Of a stretch of DNA of 44,313 nucleotides, positions 18,685 to 28,505 are shown piece by piece (positions within the stretch are counted from its first letter, which is position 1; the number at the start of each line of letters is the position of its first letter). A program made the position numbers and the translations under genes. Under the pieces are notes generated by a model. That model worked only from the letters and a program-made list of their open reading frames with translations, searched no databases and was not told where the DNA came from. The stretch is from the NCBI GenBank assembly GCA_913777295.1, contig CAJYRU010000257.1, positions 1 to 44,313 of the forward strand. Reading direction: 5' to 3'. Origin of the DNA: an uncultured Sphingomonas sp. (lineage in GTDB: Bacteria; Pseudomonadota; Alphaproteobacteria; Sphingomonadales; Sphingomonadaceae).

Positions 18685-19544
18685 CGGCGCGGCTCCGGCC
18701 ACAGCCGATCGAGCGCGAGCGTCGAGACATAGGGCAGGAAGCCGGCGGCGCGTTCGCTGTCGTACAGCGCGGCGACCGCCTTCGTATCGGCCGGGTCCCA
18801 GTAATCGAGCGTGTGGAGCATCAGGCCGGGATGGAGCGTCCGCGCACGGCGCAGGCGGTCGGCCTGCCACTGCCAATCGCTGTCGGACAGCGCTTCATAC
18901 GCCTTGGTCGTGAAATTCCACCGCGACGCCATCGCTTCGCCCAGCACATGGTCGATGCTGGGGGCCACCGCGTCGAGCAGCGCATAGCCCCGGTTCAGCA
19001 TGATGCGGATCGCGGGAAACCGCGCGCGCACCGCCGCGATCAGTGCCGCGCCTGCCTCCACCATGCCCTTGTTGCCGATCGGATTCTGCCGTTCCATCGC
19101 TTCGGCGTTATCCATCGTATCCATGAAGATACCGTCATAGCCCTTTGCCAGAATTTGCGGGACGATCGTGTCGACGATGGCGGCGGTCCATGCCGGATGG
19201 CGCAGGTCGACGAAGCGCGCGTCGGGCCAGTTGGGGTTGGGGGCGCCGAGCGCGCCCGCCTTCTCCAGATCGGCGAAATAGGGTCGCTGCCGTTCGACCT
19301 CGCCAAAGCTGACATAGCCGAGCAGCCGCGCGTTGGGACCGCGCAGCGGCGCGATCGGGCGGGCATGATGCGGTTCGAGGACGAGCAGGTCGTAGGTCCG
19401 GGCGATGGCCGGTGCGCTCGCCGCGCCATAATCGACCGCCCAGCGCGTGCGCGGCGGCGGGCTCCCGTCCGCGCGGCGGCGCAGTGCGAGGGTCAGCGCC
19501 ATTGTGCCCGCGCCCAATCCCATCAATCGCCGCCGCCCGATCAT
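18681..19544 (-). CDS. GH114-like glycoside hydrolase (PelA hydrolase-domain equivalent)
   Basis: TRWAVDYGAASAPAIARTYDLLVLEPHHA, LLGYVSFGEVERQRPYF, KGYDGIFMDTMDNAEAMER, RIMLNRGYALLD, AGFLPYVSTLALDRL. ATGA overlap with the TPR gene; 2-bp gap after pelG. Confidence 0.85.
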   Translation of the reverse strand: MIGRRRLMGLGAGTMALTLALRRRADGSPPPRTRWAVDYGAASAPAIARTYDLLVLEPHHARPIAPLRGPNARLLGYVSFGEVERQRPYFADLEKAGALGAPNPNWPDARFVDLRHPAWTAAIVDTIVPQILAKGYDGIFMDTMDNAEAMERQNPIGNKGMVEAGAALIAAVRARFPAIRIMLNRGYALLDAVAPSIDHVLGEAMASRWNFTTKAYEALSDSDWQWQADRLRRARTLHPGLMLHTLDYWDPADTKAVAALYDSERAAGFLPYVSTLALDRLWPEPRR

Positions 19545-19546
19545 CG

Positions 19547-20947
19547 TCACAGCCAGCGCCCGCCATTGCCGACGACCGCGGGATTGTTGCCGACGAACAA
19601 CAGATAGGTCAGGTTCACGCTCGCCTCCGCCACCATGGCGATACCGACCGAGGCACCGACCACCGCGCCCGCCATATAGCCCCAGCCAAATGCCGCCAGC
19701 CCCGCATCGAACTGCAACCACGTCGCGATCGCGCTGCCGATCGCAAAGGCCGCCCAGGTCGCGAGTATCCGGCCGAACAGGTCATAATAGGCAAGCACGA
19801 CCGTCGTCGCGATCGCGACGAGGTGGAACACGACGCCGAGCGAGGTCTGGCGAAAGGCGAAAATTGCGCGGACATCGGCCCCGATCAGGTCGAACAGCGG
19901 CACCGCCAGCACCCATGCCAGCGCCGCGACCAGCAACTGGACCAGAATCAGCAGGCGGATGCCGTCGAGCATCGTGCGGATAAGGTCGGTGCGCGCCTCC
20001 TCGATCCGGTCCATCGTCGACGTGCCGGTGCACCGCGCCAGCAGGCTGCCGAACGCGCGGTCGAACCGTGTCTCGGTGACGATCAGCAACAGGGTCAGCC
20101 CCGGCACGATCGTCAGCAACCCCAGGAAACTGCCTTCGTCGTTGATCGGGTTGAGCCGCAGGAGCCCGAGCGCTTGGCCGCTTTCCGGGCCGAACCACAA
20201 AATCCACTTGTCGATCCAGATGGCGATCACCCCGGCGATCCCGGCGAGCGAGATGATCGTCGCCAGTCGGCGCGGCATGGCGTCGCGGGCGGGCAGCACG
20301 GCGTCGCCCGCGAAATGCCGGCGCAACAGCAGCAGGATCGCGGCCAGCGTCGCGCCGACGCTTAAGCCCACGACCGCCAGCACGCCGGTCGCCCCGACAT
20401 GCGGCAGCAACAGCAGCGCGCCGCTCGCCACGACGATGCCGAGCAGATAGGCGGCGGGCACCGCGCGGAACCGGTCGAGCGTCGTCAGCATCGGTGCCGC
20501 GATCCAGATCTGCGTCAGCCATGCCAGTGTCACGGCCGCGAGCAGCGCCGTCGTCGGCGGCAACCCGCCCAGCCCGGCAAACAGCGCAAGGCCGATCGTC
20601 AGGCCGATCGCGCCGCCGGCCGCCAATGCGGTCAGCAGGATGCCCGGAATCGCCGCACCGTCGCGCGCGAACAGGCGGTCGGCGACCAGGCGAGTGGCGA
20701 CGATGCCGATCGCCGCCGCCGCCAGCGCCGACAGGCTGAACGCATAAATCAGCACCGTCTGCACGAGATGCGCGGCATCGCCGTGCAAATGGTGTGCGGT
20801 CCAGCGTTCCAGCAGGATCATGCCCGCTGCGGTCAGCAACCACGGTCCCGAACTGATGAGCGCGCCATGCACGGCGGCGGCGGCGATCCCGCCCACGCCG
20901 TCTTCGCGCGCCACCCGCGCCAGTTGAAACCCGATGCCCGCCATCAC
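19547..20947 (-). CDS. pelG: PelG-like MATE/MOP-family exopolysaccharide transporter
   Basis: MMAGIGFQLARVAREDGVGGIAAAAVHGALISSGPWLLTAAGM; IDKWILWFGPESG; multiple TM segments. Confidence 0.9.
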   Translation of the reverse strand: MMAGIGFQLARVAREDGVGGIAAAAVHGALISSGPWLLTAAGMILLERWTAHHLHGDAAHLVQTVLIYAFSLSALAAAAIGIVATRLVADRLFARDGAAIPGILLTALAAGGAIGLTIGLALFAGLGGLPPTTALLAAVTLAWLTQIWIAAPMLTTLDRFRAVPAAYLLGIVVASGALLLLPHVGATGVLAVVGLSVGATLAAILLLLRRHFAGDAVLPARDAMPRRLATIISLAGIAGVIAIWIDKWILWFGPESGQALGLLRLNPINDEGSFLGLLTIVPGLTLLLIVTETRFDRAFGSLLARCTGTSTMDRIEEARTDLIRTMLDGIRLLILVQLLVAALAWVLAVPLFDLIGADVRAIFAFRQTSLGVVFHLVAIATTVVLAYYDLFGRILATWAAFAIGSAIATWLQFDAGLAAFGWGYMAGAVVGASVGIAMVAEASVNLTYLLFVGNNPAVVGNGGRWL

Positions 20948-21023
20948 TGCCCCCGAAAACCCGGATGCGGGTCCAGACCGCCTGCCGGACTGGGACCTAT
21001 AGCGCGGGTTTCGTAACGGTCCC

Positions 21024-24000
21024 TTACAGGAAGAAGTCGTTCGCCGTCAGATTATGGTGGCCGAGCAGCGCGATCGAGAAGTCGGCGACGGTGCCGGCCC
21101 CAGTATTCCCCTCGACGACGGTATATTCCTTGCCGTCGACCATCTGGAAGCTGAAACGCAGCTGCGCCGCGCCGGTGAACTTCGCCCCCGGCGTCGCGAG
21201 CAGGTTGAACGCCTGGTCGCCCTGCGCGAACAGCGACGTGTTGGCATCGATCGCCGACAGGTCGATCTTGTCCTCGCCCGACCGGAAATCGGTGATGACA
21301 TCGCGCAGCGACGACAGCGTGGAGGAGTCCCCCGATTTCTCGAAGCGGAACACGTCGCGCCCGGCCCCGCCGGTCAGCGTGTCCCGGCCATCGCCGCCGA
21401 TCAGCGTGTCGTTCCCGTCGCCGCCGTTCAGCGTGTCGTTGCCCTGCCCGCCGATCAAACGATCGTTCCCGGCAAACCCGTTCAGCACGTCGTTGCCCGC
21501 ATTGCCGTTCAGCGTGTCCTGTTCGTTGGTGCCGTTCATCGTTTCGGACAGGAACGTGCCGGTCTGGTTCAGGCCGACGACGTCCTTCACGGCGACCCAC
21601 AACAGTTGCTTGTCCTGCACGCCGTACGAATCGGTCGCGACGATGGTGACGTCGTAGATGTTGTTGCGGTCGCTATCCTGCGGGTTTTCGAAATCGGGCG
21701 CGGTCTTGAACGTCACCACGCCGGTCACCGGATCGACGTTAAAGAAACTGCCTTCCCGGCCGGGTTCGATCGAATAGCGGATGCTGTCGCCGTCGCCCAG
21801 ATTGGGGTCGGTCGCGGTGACGGTGGTAACGGCCGTGGTGTTTTCGCTGACCGCCGGCACCCATGCACCATCGGCACCGGCGAAGGACGTGATCGTCGGA
21901 CCACCGGTCTGTTCGGCGACGTTCTTGACCGTGACGTACAGCATCTGGGTGTCGGTCGCACCGAATGAATCGGTGGCCATGACCGCAATGTCATAGATGT
22001 TGTTGCGGTCGCTATCCTGCGGCTTTTCGAAATCGGGCGCGGTCTTGAACGTCAGCACGCCGGTCACCGGGTCGATGTTGAAGAAATTGCCTTCGCGGCC
22101 CGGCGCGATCGAATAGCGGATGGTGTCGCCGTCCAGCAGGTTCGGATCGGTCGCGGTGATGGTGGCTACGGCCGAGGTGTTTTCGTTGACCGCCGGGGTC
22201 CATGCCGCATCGGCACCCGAAAAGGACGTGATGGTCGGTCCGCCGGTCTGTTCGACGGCGTTCTTGACCGTGACGTACAAAAGCTGCTTGTCGGTCACGC
22301 CGCGCGCATCGGTCGCGACGACGGTGACGTCATAGATGTTGTTGCGGTCGCTATCCTGCGGATTTTCGAAATCGGGTGCCTTGATGAACTTCAGCACGCC
22401 GGTGACGGGATCGATTTCGAAGAAGCGGCCCTCGGCGCTCGGATCGATCGAATAGCGGACCTGGTCGCCCTGCGCGACGTTTGGGTCGGTCGCGGTGATC
22501 CTGCCGACGACGGCGCTGTTTTCGCTGATCGCGGGGACCCAGAACGCATCGCTGCCATTGTACGACGTGATGGTCGGCCCGCCATTGGCGACCTGCTGCA
22601 CCTTGACCGCATGGGCGCCGATCGCGCCGATGTCGATCGTCGCGATTTCGCCGATCAGCGATTCCAGCTTGCCGCCCTCGACCGAAAACCAGCTGGTGCC
22701 CGGCGCCTTCAGGTCGATCTTGACCTTGCCTTCGCCCTCGACGGTGAACGACAGGTCGCGCCCGTCGCCCGACACCGATTGCAGCGCGGCGCGCATCGGC
22801 AATTCGATGATGTGGGTCACATCGTCGGCTTGCCCGCCCATCTTGATTTCGAAGCTGCCGCCGGCAGTCGGCAGGAACACCTTGTCGGCGTTATAGGCGT
22901 ACCAGCCCGTGACGCTCTGGATCACCTGTCCGGTCGTCTGCCCGTCGACGTCGAGCGCGAACAGCCCGGTGCCCAGCGGCGAGGTGACGGTGGCGTTGAT
23001 CGTGTTGCCGATGACGCTGGTGACGATCTTCGACTGGCCGAACGCCTGGACCCGCGCGGCGAGATCGGCGAGCGTCACGAACTCGATCCCCGACTTTGCC
23101 GCCATGGCGATGAAGTCGGTGAACATCGCCTGGGTATAGGCGCTGGCGAGGCCATCGGCCGACCACATGGTCGGGCCGTAATCATGCCACGGCCACACCA
23201 CCACCGGTGCATCGGCATTGGCGGTCAGCGCGCCAAATTCCTTGGCCCAGATCGCCTGCGCCTCGGCCACGGTCTTCTTCTGAAATTCGATCAGCGAGAA
23301 GTCGAACGACGTGTTGGGCGCGATATAGACCTGGCCCGACGCCGCATTGGCCGGGTTCATATACCCGATGGCGTTGGGATAGCCCGCGCCCACGCCCGAA
23401 TAGCCGCCCGAGAGATACTGGACGTATTTCAGGATTTCCTGCGACGTCGCGATCTGTTCGGGGGCGCCCGGCACCGCCGCGCCGATAACCTTCGCATCGC
23501 GGCCGATATAGTCGCTGATCTGCTTTTGCAGCTCGGCACGGCTCTGCCCGAACTCATAGGCGATCTGTTCGGGCGTCAGGACGTTGGTGTCGTGCGGGTG
23601 GGTATAGCTGTGGGTGCCGATCTCGTTGCCCATATCGAGCAACGCCTTGTACACCGGCAGCGACGCCGCCCAGTCGGTCGACTGGCCGGTTGCCGGGCTG
23701 TTGCCGATATTGACGTAATAGCTGCCGAGAAAGTTGTACGTCTGCTTCCATTCCGCCAACAGCGGGATCAGCTTGTCATAGATGCCGGGCGCCGTCCCTT
23801 CCGGGTTCACCTCTTCGCGTTCCTGGCTCTGGTCCATGTCGACGCGCGAGGCGAACAGGCCGGTCTGCCGCGTCATTTGCAGGCCCACCGACAGGCCGCT
23901 GCCATGGACCGAATAGTCGATCGCCTTTTGCAGCAGGTTTTCGTCGGCCATTACTGCTTCGGACGAGAAGATGACGTTGCGCCCGCCGGTCTGCGTCGCG

Positions 24001-25058
24001 ATCGCCGCCGAATAGGTCTGGCCGTTCACCGTTTCCGTCGCGATCGTCTGGCCGGTGCCGCTCTCGCTCTTGAACGCGTTCCAGCCCACGCCCTTGTATT
24101 CGTGGACGACCTGTCCGTCGGTGTAGCCGTCGAGCACGGTGCCGTTCGCATCGGTCGCCTTGATCGTCACGTCGGCGGGGAAGCCGCCGGTCACGCGGGT
24201 CGCATCGAACAACAGCTTCATCCGGCTGTAGCTGTCGCCGGGCAGCGCATTGCCCGCCTGGTCGTTGGTCATGAATTCGCCGGCCGCGATCAGGCCGATG
24301 CCGAACTGCTTGGTAGCCTGTTCCAGCGTCTGCGCGATCAGCTCGGCCTTGCCCGCATCGACGTTGCGGAACGAAGGGAAGACGATGCTGTCATATTTGG
24401 CGAGCGTCGACAGGCTGGTCAGGTCGGATTCGGTCAGGATGTCGAACGGCACGCCGGCCTGCATCGCTTGGCTCTGCGCGGCCATGAACAGCTGCGAATA
24501 GGCGGTCTTGGTGAAATAGGCGTCGGCGGTCGAATCCGACCACACGATCGCGATGCGGTGCGCCGGATCGGCGATCGCACCGGTGTCGTTGAAGACGGTG
24601 AACGGATCGGCCGAATAGCTGCCTGGCAGGAACACGGCGTCGTTCACGTCGTACAGCGTGTCGATCGCCTGCGGATTGCCTATCGCCGCCTTGGGCACTC
24701 GAAACTCAACGGTGGTGCGATTGGCCGACCACACCGCCTGCAGATTCGCCAGCACCAGCGTTTCGCCGGTACCCCCGGAATAGAGCGAAACCGTGCCGTC
24801 GGCATTGAAGTTGACGTTGTATTCGGCACCGCCGGCAAAGCCGAACACCTGATAGCCGGTCGCCGCGTTGCGATCGGTATTGAGCCATGCGGTGGTGTTG
24901 GTGCCAATCGCGCCGGGAGCCTTCAGCGCAAAGGCAAACGCGTCGCCATCGCTGCGGGCATATACGGCATAGCCATCGCCCAGACCCCGATCGATCCGAT
25001 CCGCTTGGTTCCAGTCGTTCAGGTTGCCATCGAACAGGATCGGGGTTGCAGTCGCCAT
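21024..25058 (-). CDS. Large secreted RTX protein: CBM9/DOMON-like N-terminus, polysaccharide-deacetylase-like domain, three cadherin-like repeats, C-terminal Ca2+-binding RTX nonapeptides (candidate T1SS substrate)
   Basis: [55 protein letters not shown] and [17 protein letters not shown] deacetylase-like motifs; 3x113-aa repeats with [35 protein letters not shown]; [44 protein letters not shown]. Start uncertain: the ORF track begins at TTG 25118; ATGs at 25073 or 25058. Confidence 0.85.
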   Translation of the reverse strand: MATATPILFDGNLNDWNQADRIDRGLGDGYAVYARSDGDAFAFALKAPGAIGTNTTAWLNTDRNAATGYQVFGFAGGAEYNVNFNADGTVSLYSGGTGETLVLANLQAVWSANRTTVEFRVPKAAIGNPQAIDTLYDVNDAVFLPGSYSADPFTVFNDTGAIADPAHRIAIVWSDSTADAYFTKTAYSQLFMAAQSQAMQAGVPFDILTESDLTSLSTLAKYDSIVFPSFRNVDAGKAELIAQTLEQATKQFGIGLIAAGEFMTNDQAGNALPGDSYSRMKLLFDATRVTGGFPADVTIKATDANGTVLDGYTDGQVVHEYKGVGWNAFKSESGTGQTIATETVNGQTYSAAIATQTGGRNVIFSSEAVMADENLLQKAIDYSVHGSGLSVGLQMTRQTGLFASRVDMDQSQEREEVNPEGTAPGIYDKLIPLLAEWKQTYNFLGSYYVNIGNSPATGQSTDWAASLPVYKALLDMGNEIGTHSYTHPHDTNVLTPEQIAYEFGQSRAELQKQISDYIGRDAKVIGAAVPGAPEQIATSQEILKYVQYLSGGYSGVGAGYPNAIGYMNPANAASGQVYIAPNTSFDFSLIEFQKKTVAEAQAIWAKEFGALTANADAPVVVWPWHDYGPTMWSADGLASAYTQAMFTDFIAMAAKSGIEFVTLADLAARVQAFGQSKIVTSVIGNTINATVTSPLGTGLFALDVDGQTTGQVIQSVTGWYAYNADKVFLPTAGGSFEIKMGGQADDVTHIIELPMRAALQSVSGDGRDLSFTVEGEGKVKIDLKAPGTSWFSVEGGKLESLIGEIATIDIGAIGAHAVKVQQVANGGPTITSYNGSDAFWVPAISENSAVVGRITATDPNVAQGDQVRYSIDPSAEGRFFEIDPVTGVLKFIKAPDFENPQDSDRNNIYDVTVVATDARGVTDKQLLYVTVKNAVEQTGGPTITSFSGADAAWTPAVNENTSAVATITATDPNLLDGDTIRYSIAPGREGNFFNIDPVTGVLTFKTAPDFEKPQDSDRNNIYDIAVMATDSFGATDTQMLYVTVKNVAEQTGGPTITSFAGADGAWVPAVSENTTAVTTVTATDPNLGDGDSIRYSIEPGREGSFFNVDPVTGVVTFKTAPDFENPQDSDRNNIYDVTIVATDSYGVQDKQLLWVAVKDVVGLNQTGTFLSETMNGTNEQDTLNGNAGNDVLNGFAGNDRLIGGQGNDTLNGGDGNDTLIGGDGRDTLTGGAGRDVFRFEKSGDSSTLSSLRDVITDFRSGEDKIDLSAIDANTSLFAQGDQAFNLLATPGAKFTGAAQLRFSFQMVDGKEYTVVEGNTGAGTVADFSIALLGHHNLTANDFFL
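21566..22582 (-). repeat. Three tandem 339-bp (113-aa) cadherin-like repeats
   Basis: TGTTGCGGTCGCTATCCTGCGG recurs at 21662, 22001 and 22340 with exact 339-bp spacing. Confidence 0.85.
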
Positions 25059-25748
25059 CGCCAGTGGTCCCATGGGATTATGGACCGCGGGCTTCGCACT
25101 GTCGGTGATCCACTGCAATCATCTATTGGATGGTTGCAAATCGTTGATCTAGTTAATTCGTACCACAACGGTACGCGTGGTGTGATCTTCCAGACGCCAG
25201 CAGCATTATGGGCCATCATGACCTTGCCGAGCCTTCCGTAGGCTGCACCGATCTCTGGCGGCATCCGAACGCCGGGGGCAAGCTGTGCGGCGGCCTGCGC
25301 GGCGATGAAGGCAAATCCGGCCAATACGATCTTCTTCAGCAAAAGTTTCGCCTTCCGCGGCCCAAAGCTTACGGTATCGTTCCGCCTTGGCAAGCCCGCT
25401 AGCAGCATCCAACCTGCCCCGAAGCTGCCACCACTTCCGGCAGGCGAGACCCACATCCGGTCGTTCAGGCCGCCATCCCGGCTCCCCGACCTCTGCCATT
25501 TATTCATGTTTGGGATTGGTCTCCAGGGCCCACGCCGCTCCCGACGCTAAACGGCGGGATTTGGGACATTCCCGACGTTCGCACTCGACATGTCGAACGG
25601 CAGCTCGTACCGAAAGCCGACGCTCAATTCTCAGCCAACCGGCATTGCGGAACAACAGAAGCTGAGCCTTCGGCGGAACGTCTGGTTTGAGATTTAGGAG
25701 CTGAGAAAGCAGCCTCTCTAGAGTTATTCCCCGCCCCGTGACCCGCGA

Positions 25749-26873
25749 CTACCGACGAGAGAGCATCTCGTTGCGAGCAAGTCTCAAAATTTCCTCGATA
25801 AACTCGAATGCTCCGGGCGGAAACCAGATAGGAGTGACGCCGATGCGCAGCAGCGCCGCGTTGCGTGCGATCAGCGCCTCCTCATCGGCCGGCAATTGCT
25901 CGATAGCGAAGTGCTGCGGCAGATCGGCCGACTCGGCAAGCGCGCGGTTCATGATCGCCTCGAAGACCCGAGCCGTTCGATCCTGATTAAGGCTGCACCC
26001 GAGGAACAGCAGGCTGGAGTTGCGGAAATAATAGTCGAGTGCCTGCGGGATCGGCAGGCTTGGGTCAATGGCGCCGTGGCCATAGGCGGCGACATATTGA
26101 TTGCGGCTGAGGATGCAGCCGCCGGGTGTGGCAATGTCGCCGTGCAGCTTGAGGATCGTGACGCTTTCGGCATCGGGCGCTGTCAGGATCGTGGCAGGCG
26201 TTAACACCTGCACCGGTGGCCCGCCGCCGACGTCGAACGCCTGTTCGAGCAGGCGGTCATAGTTGGTGGTGATGAGCGTGTCGGAAAACAGCTCGGCAAT
26301 CAGATAATCGGCGGGCGGGATGGTGCCGTTGCGGGCGAAGGCGTCGCGCAGTTCCTGCTTGAACACCGGCTGTCCCAGCCGCTCTTCAATGGCGTGAACG
26401 ATGCCCTCATATTCCCCGGCAGCAAGCATCGCCTCGACGTCTTCGGGCGGCAACCCAGCGGTGCGCCCTTGCTGGCGCAGATGGTCCTTCCATGTCGGGA
26501 AGCCTCCCGGCTGCGACAGCCCAGCGCCGATGAAGGGCACGATATTGGCGAGCGCGATCTGGTCGCAAAGCTGATCAAAGCGCGTGGCGTTGCGGTCGGC
26601 CCAGTGGGCGTCGGTGCAAAGCTCGACGAGAATCTCGCGGCTCAACCATTGGTTGCGCTGCCGCTGCCGCCATTCCTCGAAGGCGATGCTATATCCCTCG
26701 CGGTCGCCAACGAAGAACGCCTTGCTCGGGCTGGCCAGCCCGGCGACCTTCGCCACCTCACGCGCTTCGACGGCGTCCGCACCATCGAACCACTCGTTGA
26801 AGTCGCGATAGTCGCCATACTTGCGGTGCCGATCTTCCTCGCACCAACTCAACAGGGCGGGTGCCGTAGCCAT
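25749..26873 (-). CDS. SIR2-family protein, probable defence NADase, fourth gene of the type I RM operon
   Basis: IVPFIGAGLSQPGGFPTWKDHL, DTLITTNYDRLLEQAF, TILKLHGDIATPGGCILSRNQY: SIR2 GAG, NYD and LHGD motifs intact. Confidence 0.88.
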   Translation of the reverse strand: MATAPALLSWCEEDRHRKYGDYRDFNEWFDGADAVEAREVAKVAGLASPSKAFFVGDREGYSIAFEEWRQRQRNQWLSREILVELCTDAHWADRNATRFDQLCDQIALANIVPFIGAGLSQPGGFPTWKDHLRQQGRTAGLPPEDVEAMLAAGEYEGIVHAIEERLGQPVFKQELRDAFARNGTIPPADYLIAELFSDTLITTNYDRLLEQAFDVGGGPPVQVLTPATILTAPDAESVTILKLHGDIATPGGCILSRNQYVAAYGHGAIDPSLPIPQALDYYFRNSSLLFLGCSLNQDRTARVFEAIMNRALAESADLPQHFAIEQLPADEEALIARNAALLRIGVTPIWFPPGAFEFIEEILRLARNEMLSRR

Positions 26874-26876
26874 GGC

Positions 26877-28505
26877 TCAGGCAGCAGCGCGTTCGACAAT
26901 GGCGTCCGCAAGGCGCATCTGGATTTGCCCTGCGTCGGTAAGGCCCGCCTTGAGGCCGTCGCAAACGGCCATGAGGGCATCGACCTTGGCGACAATGCGT
27001 TGTTGTTCGTCGGTTGAGGGGATAAAAATCATCGCCGCCTCTACCTGCTTGGTCGAGATATGAGGCACGCCGTTGCTTCGACCGGGGTCAATTTGTTTCG
27101 AGAACATTGGCGAGTTTACCCAGAGGAGCACGTATTCTGGCACGAGGTGCTCGCTGAGTTGGAAGCGCCCTACGCGCTGCAAAAGCAATGAGGGCAAGTC
27201 CGACGCCGCGATCTGCGCAACCTTGGTGCCCGTGGAAATAAACGGACGATCCAAAGTCAGGACAATGTCCCCTTCGGTCAGCAGGAAACGTGAAAAGGAC
27301 TCTGCGTCCTTTTCCGGCAGACAGACAGTTTCGCTCCAATCTGTCGAGCCGTGCGTTATGTTGATATTTCGGAGAAGCCGTATCCCGTCTTGCGTAAACC
27401 ACTCGCTCTTGAACGCATAGCCGTTTTGCAGCGCCGCACCCGACTTGAGGGCGACGGGCGCTTGCGGCCATCTATCCACATGCAATAGACTGCCGCTTAC
27501 TGCAAGTTCGAGGATCGTCTGTTTGAGCGCATCGACGCTGGCTTCGGTGGTGAAGAGGGCGTCGAAGTGGGCTTCGAGGCGGGTCCAGTTGGCGGCGAGG
27601 TCGGCGGCGTCGGCGCTGTTCACGAGGGTGGCGAGCAAGGTTTTGACCAGCGTCTGGTGTGCCGCCAGCGCCGCCGCGCTCTCCCCCTCCAGCGCATCGC
27701 ACAGCGCCATCAACTCATCCACTTTTGCCACAATCCGCCCCTGTTCGGCGAGAGGCGGGAGGGGAAGCGGCGTGGCCTCGAAGTAAGATCGAGTGATGCG
27801 CTTTTGACCGGCGGTGCCGGTCATCTTCGCCTCTCCGTTGCGAAGGTATGTCCCCGTCTTCATTGTCAGCAGTAGGAAGCGCCGATTCAATTCTGGAAGC
27901 CATGGACGAGCGACGTGCAATTCAGTTGTCCCGGCTCCAATGCCGTTGCGCAGGCCTTGTAGAATAGCCGCTTTGCCATTTTCAAAGCAGGGTGTGATTT
28001 TTGCCAAAGCTACATCACCATCGGCAAAATGCGTGAACCCCTTCTTTATCTCTCCCCACTTCCGAACCTCGAAGTCATGCTCGCCAGCAATGCTCGATGT
28101 GACGAGTGCCATCGGCACGAACGATGCTTCCACATCGTCATCGGACGCGTTGCTAGGACTGATTTCGGCAAGCTCGGAAAGTTGCGTCCAACACCATCCA
28201 CCGGGCAATTCCGGCAAGTCACTAGGCAACTCAGTAGTTGGTTTAGGCTTGCGCGCCTTACCCGATTGAACAGCGGCCAGCCTAGCGGCGGCGATAGCTT
28301 TCAACAGGACCCTGGCGGATTCATCCCCTTCGTCCTGAGGCACCAATCTCCCAAGCACGGCCAGATCAAGGATCAACGTCCGAAGCCGCTCGATACCGTA
28401 GAGACTTTTTCGCTTACCGCCGCCGCGCCCCGCGCCGTTCTTGCGCTCGGTGGCGGCAGTCCAGATGTCGAGATGGTCGCTGACCAGCGCGGCAATGTCG
28501 CTCAT
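26877..28505 (-). CDS. hsdS: Type I restriction-modification specificity subunit
   Basis: Two target-recognition-domain-like halves each with LPPLAEQGRIVAKVDELMALCDALE / IPSTDEQQRIVAKVDALMAVCDGLK conserved helices. Confidence 0.93.
   Translation of the reverse strand: MSDIAALVSDHLDIWTAATERKNGAGRGGGKRKSLYGIERLRTLILDLAVLGRLVPQDEGDESARVLLKAIAAARLAAVQSGKARKPKPTTELPSDLPELPGGWCWTQLSELAEISPSNASDDDVEASFVPMALVTSSIAGEHDFEVRKWGEIKKGFTHFADGDVALAKITPCFENGKAAILQGLRNGIGAGTTELHVARPWLPELNRRFLLLTMKTGTYLRNGEAKMTGTAGQKRITRSYFEATPLPLPPLAEQGRIVAKVDELMALCDALEGESAAALAAHQTLVKTLLATLVNSADAADLAANWTRLEAHFDALFTTEASVDALKQTILELAVSGSLLHVDRWPQAPVALKSGAALQNGYAFKSEWFTQDGIRLLRNINITHGSTDWSETVCLPEKDAESFSRFLLTEGDIVLTLDRPFISTGTKVAQIAASDLPSLLLQRVGRFQLSEHLVPEYVLLWVNSPMFSKQIDPGRSNGVPHISTKQVEAAMIFIPSTDEQQRIVAKVDALMAVCDGLKAGLTDAGQIQMRLADAIVERAAA

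Noticed and set aside
12293-19531. Numerous + strand ORFs opposite the Pel operon
   Set aside because: Arg/Pro/Ala-rich shadow ORFs; the minus-strand genes have family motifs and systematic ATGA overlaps.
22611-25241. 876-aa ORF on the + strand
   Set aside because: Antisense to the RTX/deacetylase gene; Arg/Asp/His-rich high-GC shadow ORF with no recognisable domain.
25019-25507. 162-aa ORF upstream of the RTX gene
   Set aside because: Contains a weak signal-like stretch but no recognisable domain, and overlaps the RTX start region; insufficient support.
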